Positions 8,868 to 17,285 of a DNA stretch of 64,000 nucleotides are shown here, one piece after another. The stretch covers positions 1,550,001 to 1,614,000 of the forward strand of contig NZ_CP047420.1 of NCBI RefSeq assembly GCF_009866655.1, written 5' to 3'. Below the pieces are notes generated by a model. It was not told the origin of the DNA and did not search any database. It saw only the letters and a program-made list of their open reading frames with translations. The stretch is from Rathayibacter sp. VKM Ac-2804 (lineage in GTDB: Bacteria > Actinomycetota > Actinomycetes > Actinomycetales > Microbacteriaceae). A program made the position numbers and the translations under genes. The stretch's first letter is position 1. Each line of letters opens with the position of its first letter.

Positions 8868-10058
8868 ATGAGACTCGGCCGGTCCCGCCGCACGTCCGGC
8901 GCCCGCGACGCCGCCCGCATCACCGCGGCTCCCGAGCGTCCGCCGCAGCCCCGCCCGCTCGACCCGGATGCGGCCTTCGTCAGCACCGGGATGCGCATCG
9001 CCGGGGCGTGGGCCTGGCGGATCCTCGTGGTCGCCGGCGCTCTCGCCGTGATCGGCCTGCTCGTGATCGAGCTGCGGCTGATCGTCATCCCCCTGCTGCT
9101 CGCGATCGTCATCGCGGCGCTGCTCGTGCCGTTCTCGACGTTCCTGCAGCGCCACCACTGGCCCAAGTGGCTCGCGATCGTGGTGGCCGAGCTCGGCATC
9201 GTCCTGGTGATCGGCGGGCTGCTCTTCCTCGTCGTCACCCAGGTCTACTCCGGCTTCGACGATCTCAGCCGCCAGACGGTGGAGTCCTACGACGACCTCA
9301 AGACCTGGCTGCTCGAGGGCCCGCTGCACCTGACCGAGACCGACATCAACCAGTACGCGCAGCAGGCGCTCGCGGCGGTGCAGCAGGACTCGGGGATGCT
9401 GGTCAGCGGCGCCCTCAGCGTCGGCTCGACGGTCGGGCACGTGCTCACCGGTGTGCTGCTGACGCTGTTCTCGACGCTCTTCATCCTGATCGACGGCCCG
9501 AACATCTGGCGCTGGGTGGTGCGGCTGTTCCCGCACCGCGCGCGCGGCGCCGTCGACGGCGCCGGCCGGGCGGGCTGGGTCACGCTGACCAACTTCGTGA
9601 AGGTGCAGATCCTGGTCGCCTTCGTCGACGCGGTGGGCATCGGTCTCGGCTCGTTCTTCCTCGGCGTCCCGCTCGCGATCCCGATCGGCGTGCTGGTCTT
9701 CCTCGGCTCCTTCGTGCCGGTCATCGGAGCCGTCGTCACCGGAGCGCTCGCCGTCTTCATCGCCCTGGTCTACAACGGCCCGGTCATCGCGCTGATCCTG
9801 CTCATCGTCGTCCTCGGCGTGCAGCAGCTGGAGGGGCACATCCTCCAGCCGCTGATCATGGGCTCCGCCGTCAAGGTGCACCCGCTCGCCGTCGTCCTCG
9901 CGGTCGCCGGCGGTTCGATCGTCGCGGGCATCGCGGGCGCCTTCTTCGCGGTCCCCGTGGTCGCGACCCTCAACGTCATGGTCAACTACGTCGCGAGCGG
10001 AGCCTGGCGCTCGCCGACCCGAACCCCCGAGAGAGTTGCCGAAGAGCATGCAGACTAG
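8868..10058 (+). CDS. AI-2E (PerM/TqsA) family transporter
   Basis: A 396-residue polytopic membrane protein with about eight transmembrane segments in the pattern of the AI-2E exporter/PerM family. There is a helical pair near residues 45-90 and a soluble insert of about 120 residues. A helix-rich second half follows, with VPLAIPIGVLVFLGSFVPVI and the family motif LQQLEGHILQP-like sequence (GVQQLEGHILQPLIMG). Family members export autoinducer-2 or act as Na+/H+ antiporters, so the substrate stays open. It appears leaderless and overlaps the start of ilvA by 11 bp. Confidence 0.85.
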   Translation: MRLGRSRRTSGARDAARITAAPERPPQPRPLDPDAAFVSTGMRIAGAWAWRILVVAGALAVIGLLVIELRLIVIPLLLAIVIAALLVPFSTFLQRHHWPKWLAIVVAELGIVLVIGGLLFLVVTQVYSGFDDLSRQTVESYDDLKTWLLEGPLHLTETDINQYAQQALAAVQQDSGMLVSGALSVGSTVGHVLTGVLLTLFSTLFILIDGPNIWRWVVRLFPHRARGAVDGAGRAGWVTLTNFVKVQILVAFVDAVGIGLGSFFLGVPLAIPIGVLVFLGSFVPVIGAVVTGALAVFIALVYNGPVIALILLIVVLGVQQLEGHILQPLIMGSAVKVHPLAVVLAVAGGSIVAGIAGAFFAVPVVATLNVMVNYVASGAWRSPTRTPERVAEEHAD

Positions 10059-11289
10059 CCGCGTCGTCGGACCGACCCTGAGCGAGTTCGAGGCGGCCCG
10101 AACCGTCCTCGCCCCCGTGATCGCCAACACCCCGATGGAGACGAGCAGCTTCCTCGCCGAGGTGCTCGGCTCGCCCGTGTTCCTCAAGTGCGAGAACCTG
10201 CAGCGCACCGGCTCCTACAAGATCCGCGGCGCTGTGTTCCGGCTCTCGCACCTCTCGGCGGAGGAGCGCGAGCGCGGCGTCGTCGCCGCCTCAGCCGGCA
10301 ACCACGCGCAGGGCGTCGCCTTCGCCGCGCGCGAGCTCGGCATCAAGGCGACCATCTTCATGCCCATCGGCGTCGCCCTGCCCAAGCTCGCGGCGACCCG
10401 CGACTACGGCGCGGAGGTGGTGCTGAGCGGGCACATCTTCAACGAGGCCCTCGCCGCGGCGGCCGAGTTCGCCGAGCGCACCGGCGCGGTCTTCGTGCCG
10501 CCCTACGACCATCCGGACGTCATCACGGGCCAGGGCACGATCGGCCTCGAGATCCTCGAGCAGGCGCCGGGAGTCGAGACCCTCGTCGTCCCGATCGGCG
10601 GCGGAGGGCTCATCGCCGGCGTCGCCTCCGCGGCGAAGCAGAAGGCGGCCCAGGAGGGGCGCACGCTGCGGGTCATCGGCGTCCAGGCGGCGAACGCGGC
10701 GCCGTATCCGCTCTCGCTCGCGGCGGGGGAGCCGATCGCGATCACGATCTCGCCCACCATCGCCGACGGCATCGCGGTCGCGAAGCCCGGGCAGCTCAAC
10801 TTCGAGATCATCCGGGAGGTCGTCGACGAGGTCGTCACCGTCGAGGACGACGACACCGCGCGGGCGCTGCTCGTGCTGCTCGAGCGCGCGAAGCTCGTCG
10901 TCGAGCCGGCCGGCGCAGTCGGCATCGCCGCGATCCTCACCGGCAAGATCCGGAACGCGGGCCGCACCGCTGTCATCCTCTCCGGCGGCAACATCGACCC
11001 GCTGATGATGGAGCGCGTGATCAGCCGGGGGCTCGCCGCCTCCGAGCGCTACCTCAAGATGAGCATCGGGCTGCCCGACCGGCCGGGTCAGCTCGCGCGG
11101 ATCGCGGACCTGATCTCGGAGGCGAACGCCAACGTCGTCGAGGTGCTGCACACCCGGCACGGCCGAGGCCTGCAGATCAGCGAGGTCGAGCTCGAGATCA
11201 GCGTCGAGACCCGCGGTCCCGAGCACGCCGACCGCGTCCTCCAGGTCCTCCGCGACGCGGGCTACTCCCCGCGCCTCTCGAACGGCTAG
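10048..11289 (+). CDS. ilvA: Threonine ammonia-lyase (threonine deaminase)
   Basis: PLP enzyme converting L-threonine to 2-oxobutanoate and ammonia, the committed step toward isoleucine. The PLP lysine is Lys58 in TGSYKIRGA, the phosphate-binding glycine loop is IGGGGLIAG near residue 190, and a single ACT-like domain occupies about 330-413 (MSIGLPDRPGQLARIADLI). The 413-residue form with one C-terminal ACT domain is the short type. I start at ATG 10048; a TTG four codons upstream is possible. The start lies inside the end of the upstream permease gene. Confidence 0.92.
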   Translation: MQTSRVVGPTLSEFEAARTVLAPVIANTPMETSSFLAEVLGSPVFLKCENLQRTGSYKIRGAVFRLSHLSAEERERGVVAASAGNHAQGVAFAARELGIKATIFMPIGVALPKLAATRDYGAEVVLSGHIFNEALAAAAEFAERTGAVFVPPYDHPDVITGQGTIGLEILEQAPGVETLVVPIGGGGLIAGVASAAKQKAAQEGRTLRVIGVQAANAAPYPLSLAAGEPIAITISPTIADGIAVAKPGQLNFEIIREVVDEVVTVEDDDTARALLVLLERAKLVVEPAGAVGIAAILTGKIRNAGRTAVILSGGNIDPLMMERVISRGLAASERYLKMSIGLPDRPGQLARIADLISEANANVVEVLHTRHGRGLQISEVELEISVETRGPEHADRVLQVLRDAGYSPRLSNG

Positions 11290-11301
11290 CCCGCCTGTCA
11301 A

Positions 11302-11362
11302 CGCGAGATGCCACTTGTGACGGCCCGACACGGCATGTCGGGCGCACAAGTGGCATCTCGCG
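11302..11362. repeat. Dispersed palindrome B (GCGAGATGCCAC arms), convergent gap
   Basis: Perfect 18-bp arms at 11302-11319 and 11345-11362 enclose a second small stem (CCCGACA/TGTCGGG). It lies between the convergent ends of ilvA and greA, so it could terminate both, though no T-run follows. The same arms recur at 56801-56869. Confidence 0.85.
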
Positions 11363-11382
11363 GAGTGCGTCAGCGCTGAGGG

Positions 11383-11874
11383 TCAGTGGCCGTTCCAGGT
11401 CTCGACGTTCGTGACCTTGACCGTGATGTTCCGGCCGTTGGGGGCCTCGAAGGTGGTGGAGTCGCCGACCTTCAGGCCCATGATGGCGCCGCCGAGCGGG
11501 CTCTGCGGGCTGTAGACGTCGAGGTCGCTCTCGCCCGCCATCTCGCGGTTGCCGAGGAGGAAGCGCGACTCATCGCCGGCGATCTCGGCGGTGATGATCG
11601 TGCCCGCCTCGACGACGCCGTGGCTCTCGGGCGGCGTGCCGATCTCGGCCTCGCGCAGCAGCGCGGTCAGCTGGCGGATGCGCGCCTCGATCTTGCCCTG
11701 CTCGTCCTTCGCGGCGTGGTAGCCGCCGTTCTCCTTGAGGTCGCCCTCCTCGCGCGCGACCTCGATGCGCTTGGCGATCTCGAGGCGGCCGTTGGTGGAC
11801 AGCTCGGTGTGCTCCGCCTGGAGGCGGTCGTACGACTCCTGGGTCATCCAGGTGACCTGAGGCTGGTCGGCCAT
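11383..11874 (-). CDS. greA: Transcription elongation factor GreA
   Basis: A 163-residue factor that binds in the RNA polymerase secondary channel and stimulates cleavage of backtracked RNA. The N-terminal coiled coil carries the acidic tip signature RIEVAREEGDLKENGGYHAA (about residues 40-60). The C-terminal FKBP-like domain includes VYSPQSPLGGAIMGLKVGD. ATG 11874 is preceded by GAGGAG, and the length is standard. Identification is secure. Confidence 0.95.
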   Translation of the reverse strand: MADQPQVTWMTQESYDRLQAEHTELSTNGRLEIAKRIEVAREEGDLKENGGYHAAKDEQGKIEARIRQLTALLREAEIGTPPESHGVVEAGTIITAEIAGDESRFLLGNREMAGESDLDVYSPQSPLGGAIMGLKVGDSTTFEAPNGRNITVKVTNVETWNGH

Positions 11875-12010
11875 GGTGGGCTCCTCACATGACGGCCGCG
11901 CGCGACCGACGGTGCTGTCGGACGCCTGCGCCCGGCGACCGGATCGACCGAGGGCGTGCGGCGGGGGAAAAGACAAGGCCCCGACGAGTCCGTCAGGGCA
12001 CCCCGACACC

Positions 12011-12475
12011 CTACGGGAGCCAGCAGGAGGAGATCAAACCTGTCGTGGCGAGCTCCGTGGTCCGCACCGTCTCGGTGTAGGAGCGGAAGCGCTCGGTCGA
12101 CGCGGGGTACTCGACGACGAGCCAGCCGACGACGGCGGACTGCTCGTTGAGCGCCTGGACAGCACAGGCGGCGTCGCGGCCGGTCGGGACGGTCAGATCG
12201 AACGACACCTCGACGGTGCGGTCGTCGACCACCTGGTGCGCGGTGTCCTGCACGTCGACGCCGTCGCGGGCGCCGTCGAGGCCGGCCCAGATCACCCAGG
12301 CGGCGAAGACGGCGACGAAGGCGACGGCGACGAGGGCGAACAGCCGGCGGTCGCCGCGGCGGCTGCGGGGCGTCCTCCCGTAGCGGGAGGCGAGCGGGCC
12401 GGCGGCGCGGACGGCGTCCGGATCGAGGGCGGGGTCGCTCGCGCGCTCGTCGCTCTCGGACGTTCGGGCGGCCAC
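12011..12475 (-). CDS. DUF4307-like single-pass membrane protein
   Basis: A 154-residue protein with a polar N-terminal tail of about 45 residues and one membrane helix (LFALVAVAFVAVFAAWVIWA). An extracytoplasmic domain of about 85 residues contains two cysteines (DAACAV and SSCWLP). The arrangement and its position next to greA and divergent from mca are typical of the actinobacterial DUF4307 family. Function unknown. GTG start at 12475 with a GGGAG-type site upstream. Confidence 0.75.
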   Translation of the reverse strand: MAARTSESDERASDPALDPDAVRAAGPLASRYGRTPRSRRGDRRLFALVAVAFVAVFAAWVIWAGLDGARDGVDVQDTAHQVVDDRTVEVSFDLTVPTGRDAACAVQALNEQSAVVGWLVVEYPASTERFRSYTETVRTTELATTGLISSCWLP

Positions 12476-12570
12476 GGAACTCCCTGGGTGAAGCGACTAT
12501 TCTGGCGGGTGACGTGCGCCGGAGAGAACCCGGCGACGTCCCCCATTAAACCCCGAGGAATCGAGAGATC

Positions 12571-13551
12571 GTGTCCCAGGCCGTCCAGGTCTCCGCAGAT
12601 TCAGAGGCGCACGCCGACGCTGCGCCGCGCGAGGTCCCGCGCCTGCTCGCCGTGCACGCCCACCCGGACGACGAGTCCAGCAAGGGCGCCGCGACCCTCG
12701 CCTCCTACGCCGACCGCGGCGCCGAGGTCATGGTCGTCTCCTGCACGGGCGGCGAGGCCGGCTCGATCCTGAACGAGGCGCTCTCGGCCCGGGCTCACGC
12801 CGAGCGCGACATGGGCGGCCTCCGCCGCTACGAGATGGCCGCCGCTCAGCGGGCGCTCGGCGTCGAGCACGCCTGGCTCGGCTTCGTCGACTCCGGGATG
12901 CCCGAGGACGGCGCCGTCGCCGCGGACTCCTTCGCCGGCCTGCCGCTGCCGACCGCGGCCGCGCCGCTGGTGCGGCTCGTCCGCCGCTTCCGCCCGCACG
13001 TGATCATCAGCTACGACGAGAACGGCGGCTACCCGCACCCGGACCACATCCGGGCGCACCAGGTCGCGGTCGAGGCCTTCCGCGCCGCGGGCGAGGCCGA
13101 CGAGTACCCCGGCACCGGCGCCGCCTGGTCCGTCTCGAAGCTCTACTACGACCGCGTCTTCAGCTCGCAGAAGCTGCGCGCGATCGCCGAGCACATCCGC
13201 TCGATCGACCCGGAGGACCCGCTGCTCGCCTCGTTCGAGGAGATGAAGCGCTGGAACGAGGAGACGCCCTACCTCGCCACCACGAAGATCGTCGTCTCCG
13301 GCTTCCACGACCGCCGCGACGCGGCCCTGCTCGCGCACGCGAGCCAGGTCGCTCCCGACAACAAGTTCTTCTTCCTCCCGCACTCGGCGATCGACGCCGC
13401 GTGGCCGACCGACGACTTCCAGCTCGTGCAGAGCCGGGTCGACGCGCCGACCCCCGAGACCGACCTCTTCGCCGGGATCGACGTCGCGCTGCCGGCCGAC
13501 TCCGCCGCCGCTGAAGACGCCGCCCCCGTCCCCGAGGAGCAGACCGCATGA
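12571..13551 (+). CDS. mca: Mycothiol S-conjugate amidase
   Basis: Zinc amidase that cleaves mycothiol S-conjugates to a mercapturic acid, which is exported, and a glucosaminyl-inositol that is recycled; a thiol-based detoxification step specific to actinobacteria. The PIG-L zinc motif is HAHPDDES with His31, Asp34 as ligands, and a further His lies in PHPDHIRAH. The sequences SSKGAATLA and GGEAGSILN point to Mca rather than the paralogue MshB. 326 residues, slightly longer than usual because of N- and C-terminal extensions, so the GTG start is tentative. Confidence 0.9.
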   Translation: MSQAVQVSADSEAHADAAPREVPRLLAVHAHPDDESSKGAATLASYADRGAEVMVVSCTGGEAGSILNEALSARAHAERDMGGLRRYEMAAAQRALGVEHAWLGFVDSGMPEDGAVAADSFAGLPLPTAAAPLVRLVRRFRPHVIISYDENGGYPHPDHIRAHQVAVEAFRAAGEADEYPGTGAAWSVSKLYYDRVFSSQKLRAIAEHIRSIDPEDPLLASFEEMKRWNEETPYLATTKIVVSGFHDRRDAALLAHASQVAPDNKFFFLPHSAIDAAWPTDDFQLVQSRVDAPTPETDLFAGIDVALPADSAAAEDAAPVPEEQTA

Positions 13552-13820
13552 TCACCGCGACCGTGCTCGAGGCCGCCCACCTCGCGCTGATCCGCGCCGC
13601 CGAGGCGACGCCCGTGCCGACGACCGCGCCGGAGTTCAACGAGGACACGGTGACGCCCGGCCTGTTCGGCTTCATCACCATGTTCGTGATCGCGCTCGCC
13701 GCGGTCCTCCTGGCGCTCGACATGGTGCGCCGGGTGCGCCGGACGACCTACCGCGCCCAGGTGAACGAGCAGCTCGACGCCGAGGAGCGCGAGAGCGCGG
13801 ACGGCGCCGCGGGGCGCTGA
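13548..13820 (+). CDS. Small single-pass membrane protein downstream of mca
   Basis: 90 residues with a short N-terminal segment, one membrane helix (TPGLFGFITMFVIALAAVLLA, about residues 39-59) and a basic then acidic cytoplasmic tail. Its ATG overlaps the mca stop by 4 bp (ATGA), implying coupled translation. Small proteins of this kind commonly follow mca in actinobacteria, but no role is known. Confidence 0.75.
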   Translation: MITATVLEAAHLALIRAAEATPVPTTAPEFNEDTVTPGLFGFITMFVIALAAVLLALDMVRRVRRTTYRAQVNEQLDAEERESADGAAGR

Positions 13821-13831
13821 GCCCGCCGCGC

Positions 13832-14605
13832 TCAGCCGACGTTGTAGGTCGGGTGCAGGCAGACGATCAGCGCCGCCGTCCAGTGGCAGAGGAAGGCCAC
13901 CGCGGTCAGCGCGTGGAAGATCTCGTGGAAGCCGAAGACTCCGGGCAGCGGATTGGGCCGCTTGATCCCGTAGATCACCGCGCCGACGGAGTAGCAGAGG
14001 CCGCCGACCAGGACGAGCACCATCATCGCCGCGCTCGCCTCGAACAGCGGTCCGAGATACATCACGGCCGCCCAGCCCAGCAGCAGGTAGAGCGGCACGT
14101 AGAGCCAGCGCGGCGCGGAGATCCAGAACACCCGGAAGCCGATCCCGAGCAGCGCCCCCGCCCAGACCAGCACGAGCAGCAGCGACCCCTGCGCGGGCGG
14201 CAGGGCGAGCGCGGCCAGCGGCGTGTAGGTGCCGGCGATCAGCAGGAAGATGTTCGCGTGGTCGATCCGCTTGAGGATCATCTTGGTCCGCGGCGCCCAG
14301 TCGAAGCGGTGGTAGAGCGCGGAGTTGCCGAAGAGCAGCAGCGACGAGACGGCGAACACGGTGGCCGCCCACTTCGCCGGAGCGCCGTCGGCGACGCTGA
14401 CCAGGACGATGCCCGCCGCGATCGCCAGGGGGAACAGGCCGGCGTGGATCCAGCCGCGCCAGGTCGGTCGCGCCTCCGTCGCCGGGCCGTGCTCGATCTC
14501 GTCCTCGACGAGCGGCAGGGCGGGCAGCGGCGGATGCGCCGCCTCGTCCCGGGCCAGGGCGCGCGCGTCCGGATCGGGCGTGGGGGAGGTCGGCCGCTGG
14601 CTCAT
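13832..14605 (-). CDS. Hemolysin III / PAQR family membrane protein (YqfA-like)
   Basis: 257 residues with a cytoplasmic tail of about 50 residues followed by seven predicted helices. Family landmarks are a Ser/His pair in LLFGNSALYHRFDW, the PAQR His site in GVFGFHEIFHAL, and HANIFLLIAGTYTPL. PAQR proteins bind zinc through these histidines and may act as lipid hydrolases or ceramidases; the bacterial function is not established. Appears leaderless. Confidence 0.87.
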   Translation of the reverse strand: MSQRPTSPTPDPDARALARDEAAHPPLPALPLVEDEIEHGPATEARPTWRGWIHAGLFPLAIAAGIVLVSVADGAPAKWAATVFAVSSLLLFGNSALYHRFDWAPRTKMILKRIDHANIFLLIAGTYTPLAALALPPAQGSLLLVLVWAGALLGIGFRVFWISAPRWLYVPLYLLLGWAAVMYLGPLFEASAAMMVLVLVGGLCYSVGAVIYGIKRPNPLPGVFGFHEIFHALTAVAFLCHWTAALIVCLHPTYNVG

Positions 14606-14612
14606 ACGGACG

Positions 14613-14618
14613 AGGATA
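14613..14618 (-). promoter_or_regulatory. -10 hexamer TATCCT of leaderless hemolysin-III gene
   Basis: On the minus strand the hexamer ends 7 nt before ATG 14605. Confidence 0.5.
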
Positions 14619-14700
14619 CGACCCGCCGCCCGGCACGGACCCGGAGACGACGCTCGGACGGGTGAGCGGCCGAGGTCCGCTGACCGGTCCCGTCTTCGAC

Positions 14701-14706
14701 TACCGT
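14701..14706 (+). promoter_or_regulatory. -10 hexamer TACCGT of leaderless prenyl transferase gene
   Basis: Ends 6 nt before GTG 14713 and decides that start over the in-frame GTG 17 codons upstream. Confidence 0.5.
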
Positions 14707-14712
14707 GGCAGG

Positions 14713-15498
14713 GTGCCGAAGCCGAGACTGCCTGTGGGAAGGGACCTCCTCTACGGCGTCTACAAGAAGCGCCTGCGCTCGAGTCTCGAGGGCGCCGCGC
14801 TGCCGAACCACGTCGCGATGATCATCGACGGCAACCGCCGCTGGGCCCGCCAGCGCGCACTGGAGACGGCCGCGCACGGTCACCGGGCGGGCGCCGCGAA
14901 GGTGCACGAGTTCCTGCAGTGGTGCGACGAGCTCGGCGTCCGGCACGTCACCCTCTACCTGCTCTCGCAGGACAACCTGGTCGGCCGGGACAGCTCCGAG
15001 CTGACCGAGCTGATCGCGATCATCGCCGACCTCGCCGAGGAGGTCTCGCAGCAGCCCGAGTGGCGGGTGCAGCACGTGGGCTCCGACGACGGGCTGCCGG
15101 AGTCGCTCGTCTCGGCGCTCGACCGCGCGGAGGAGCGCACCGCCGCACACACCGGCCTGCACGTGAACCTCGCTGTCGGCTACGGCGGACGGCACGAGAT
15201 CGCGCAGGCGGTCCGCAGCATCCTGGACGAGCACGGCAAGCGCGGCTCGTCGATCGAGGACGTCGCGGGGCTGCTCACTCCCGAGCTGATCGGCGAGCAC
15301 CTCTACACCAGCGGCCAGCCCGACCCGGATCTCGTAATCCGCACCTCGGGCGAGCAGCGGCTCTCCGACTTCATGCTCTGGCAGAGCGCGCACAGCGAGT
15401 TCTACTTCATGGAGGCGCTCGGGCCCGACATCCGCGAGGTCGACTTCCTCCGGGCGCTGCGCGACTACGCCGGCCGGCACCGCCGCTTCGGCAGCTGA
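14713..15498 (+). CDS. uppS: Isoprenyl transferase (Z-polyprenyl diphosphate synthase, UppS-like)
   Basis: Condenses isopentenyl diphosphate onto an allylic primer to make cis-polyprenyl diphosphate, the carrier lipid for cell-wall precursors. The catalytic motif MIIDGNRRWA gives Asp39, Asn41 and Arg42-Arg43. Further family motifs are LYLLSQDNL and the C-terminal DLVIRTSGEQRLSDFMLWQ with the substrate-binding Arg/Ser. 261 residues from GTG 14713. Actinobacteria often carry two such enzymes, so this may be the short-chain (Z-farnesyl) or the decaprenyl form; the sequence alone does not settle which. Confidence 0.9.
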   Translation: MPKPRLPVGRDLLYGVYKKRLRSSLEGAALPNHVAMIIDGNRRWARQRALETAAHGHRAGAAKVHEFLQWCDELGVRHVTLYLLSQDNLVGRDSSELTELIAIIADLAEEVSQQPEWRVQHVGSDDGLPESLVSALDRAEERTAAHTGLHVNLAVGYGGRHEIAQAVRSILDEHGKRGSSIEDVAGLLTPELIGEHLYTSGQPDPDLVIRTSGEQRLSDFMLWQSAHSEFYFMEALGPDIREVDFLRALRDYAGRHRRFGS

Positions 15499-15590
15499 GC
15501 CGCCCTCCCGCGCGCGCTGTTCACATAGCCGTTACACGTTCGTCTCGGCAAGAACCACACGGCTGTCATTTCCGGGATTAGGTTCGGATC

Positions 15591-15727
15591 ATCAGGTGAC
15601 GCACCTGGTCGAGTCGGCCACAGAAGTACGGCTCGAAGACCTGCCAGTGAAGGAACTGAGCGGTGCTGACACGCACCACCGGCCGACTCGCAATCCTCTG
15701 AAGTGAGTCGGGGGCTCCGGCCCCCGG
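15591..15727 (+). promoter_or_regulatory. Structured 5' leader of the PIN-PhoH gene (candidate cis-regulatory RNA)
   Basis: Three helices are visible. An 8-bp hairpin pairs 15591-15598 with 15602-15609 (one G-T wobble). A perfect 10-bp long-range helix pairs 15610-15619 with 15681-15690. It encloses a multi-branch region with GGTGC/GCACC (15662-15666 / 15673-15677) and a possible GCTC/GAGC pair. A GC-rich hairpin pairs 15709-15715 with 15720-15726 around a TCCG loop. The last helix sits just 5' of the Shine-Dalgarno GGAGAG and has no T-run. An AT-richer stretch with GATTAGGTT at 15576-15584 could be the promoter. I do not match it to any known riboswitch class. Confidence 0.5.
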
Positions 15728-15743
15728 AATGTGGAGAGTCGAC

Positions 15744-17126
15744 GTGACAGTTCCCCAGGGTACGGATCCGCAGAACGGCACGCAGGGCGCGGTCCACCGC
15801 CGCGCGCAGCACGGCGCCTCGGATCGCACCGAGCAGCTCCAGCGCACCTACGTCCTCGACACCTCGGTGCTGCTGTCGGATCCCTCCTCGATGTTCCGCT
15901 TCGCGGAGCACGCCGTCGTCCTGCCGATCGTCGTGATCAGCGAGCTCGAGGGCAAGCGCAACGACCCCGAGATCGGCTACTTCGCCCGCCAGGCGCTGCG
16001 GCACCTCGACGAGCTGCGGGTCAAGCACGAGCGGCTCGACTTCCCGATCCGGGTCGGCCGGGGCGGGACCCTCCGCGTCGAGCTGAACCACTCGAACATG
16101 TCGGTGCTCCCCAGCGGGCTGCAGCTCGGCGACAACGACTCGCGGATCCTCGCCGTGGCGATGAACCTGCAGAGCGAGGGCGCCCTCGTCACCGTCGTGT
16201 CGAAGGACATGCCGATGCGCGTGAAGGCCGCCTCGATCGGCCTCGCCGCCGAGGAGTACCTCGCCGAGCTGGCCCCCGAGTCGGGCTGGACGGGCATGGA
16301 CGACGTCACCCTCCGGGGCGACCAGATGAGCGAGCTGTACGACCGCGAGCGGCTCTTCACCGACGAGGTCGCCGACATCCCGATCAACACCGGGCTGGTC
16401 GTGCACTCGGACCGCGGCTCCGCGCTCGCCCGGGTGACCGGCAAGCGCCAGATCACGCTCGTGCGCGGCGACAAGGACGTCTTCGGGCTGCACGGCCGCT
16501 CGGCGGAGCAGCGGCTCGCGATCGATCTGCTGCTCGACCAGGAGGTGGGCATCGTCTCGCTCGGCGGCCGGGCCGGCACCGGCAAGTCGGCGCTCGCCCT
16601 CTGCGCCGGTCTCGAGGCCGTGCTGGAGAAGCGCCAGCATAAGAAGATCATGGTGTTCCGGCCGCTCTACGCGGTCGGCGGCCAGGACCTGGGCTTCCTG
16701 CCGGGCGACGCCGCGGAGAAGATGAACCCCTGGGCCCAGGCGGTCTTCGACACTCTTGGCGCGCTGGTCTCGCAGAACGTGCTCGACGAGGTGATCGAGC
16801 GCGGGATGCTCGAGGTGCTGCCGCTGACGCACATCCGCGGCCGCTCGCTGCACGACGCGTTCGTGATCGTGGACGAGGCGCAGTCGCTCGAGCGCAACGT
16901 GCTGCTGACGGTGCTGTCCCGGGTCGGCCAGAACTCGCGGGTGGTGCTCACGCACGACGTCGCCCAGCGCGACAACCTGCGCGTCGGCCGCTACGACGGC
17001 GTCGCCTCGGTGATCGAGACGCTCAAGGGGCACCCGCTGTTCGCCCACGTGACGCTGACCCGCTCGGAGCGCTCGGCGATCGCGGCGCTCGTCACCGAGA
17101 TGCTGGAGTCGAACGAGTCGGCCTGA
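15744..17126 (+). CDS. PIN-PhoH family ATPase (PhoH2-type)
   Basis: A 460-residue fusion. The N-terminal PIN ribonuclease domain (about residues 35-175) begins at YVLDTSVLL with Asp39, and the C-terminal PhoH ATPase (about 245-455) has Walker [10 protein letters not shown] and Walker [13 protein letters not shown]. Mycobacterial PhoH2 proteins of this layout are ATP-dependent RNA helicase/ribonucleases, which makes an RNA role likely. GTG 15744 is preceded by GGAGAG; an upstream GTG at 15729 would destroy the spacing. Preceded by a long structured leader, so post-transcriptional control is likely. Confidence 0.92.
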   Translation: MTVPQGTDPQNGTQGAVHRRAQHGASDRTEQLQRTYVLDTSVLLSDPSSMFRFAEHAVVLPIVVISELEGKRNDPEIGYFARQALRHLDELRVKHERLDFPIRVGRGGTLRVELNHSNMSVLPSGLQLGDNDSRILAVAMNLQSEGALVTVVSKDMPMRVKAASIGLAAEEYLAELAPESGWTGMDDVTLRGDQMSELYDRERLFTDEVADIPINTGLVVHSDRGSALARVTGKRQITLVRGDKDVFGLHGRSAEQRLAIDLLLDQEVGIVSLGGRAGTGKSALALCAGLEAVLEKRQHKKIMVFRPLYAVGGQDLGFLPGDAAEKMNPWAQAVFDTLGALVSQNVLDEVIERGMLEVLPLTHIRGRSLHDAFVIVDEAQSLERNVLLTVLSRVGQNSRVVLTHDVAQRDNLRVGRYDGVASVIETLKGHPLFAHVTLTRSERSAIAALVTEMLESNESA

Positions 17127-17157
17127 TCCGCCATGCCGGAGGCGCGCGTCTGAGCGG

Positions 17158-17217
17158 CCTCCGGCTCGGGGAACCCGCTCCGGCTCGCCGGAGTCGCCGG
17201 TTCCCGCGAGCCGGAGG
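17158..17217. repeat. Dispersed palindrome C (CCTCCGGCTCG arms)
   Basis: Arms CCTCCGGCTCG (17158-17168) and CGAGCCGGAGG (17207-17217) are perfect, with a nested GGAACC/GGTTCC pair. It lies between the PhoH gene and the next gene on the same strand, so it may form a terminator-like hairpin. A second copy is at 35783-35823. Confidence 0.8.
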
Positions 17218-17272
17218 TCGTTCGGCGTGCCGGAGGTGCTCCGGGGGCGGGGTGCTCCACGACCGGGGCGCG

Positions 17273-17278
17273 TAGCGT
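17273..17278 (+). promoter_or_regulatory. -10 hexamer TAGCGT of leaderless acyl-CoA dehydrogenase gene
   Basis: Ends 7 nt before GTG 17286; supports that start over the ATG-like codon three codons upstream. Confidence 0.5.
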
Positions 17279-17285
17279 GGGGCGG

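Noticed and set aside
10036..10047. TTG 10036 as the start of threonine deaminase
   Set aside because: ATG 10048 is a better start codon and the extra four residues are not family-typical; not excluded.
15709..15726. GC hairpin before the PhoH start read as an intrinsic terminator
   Set aside because: No T-run follows and the hairpin sits directly before the Shine-Dalgarno, so translational control or structure is as likely; kept only as part of the leader.
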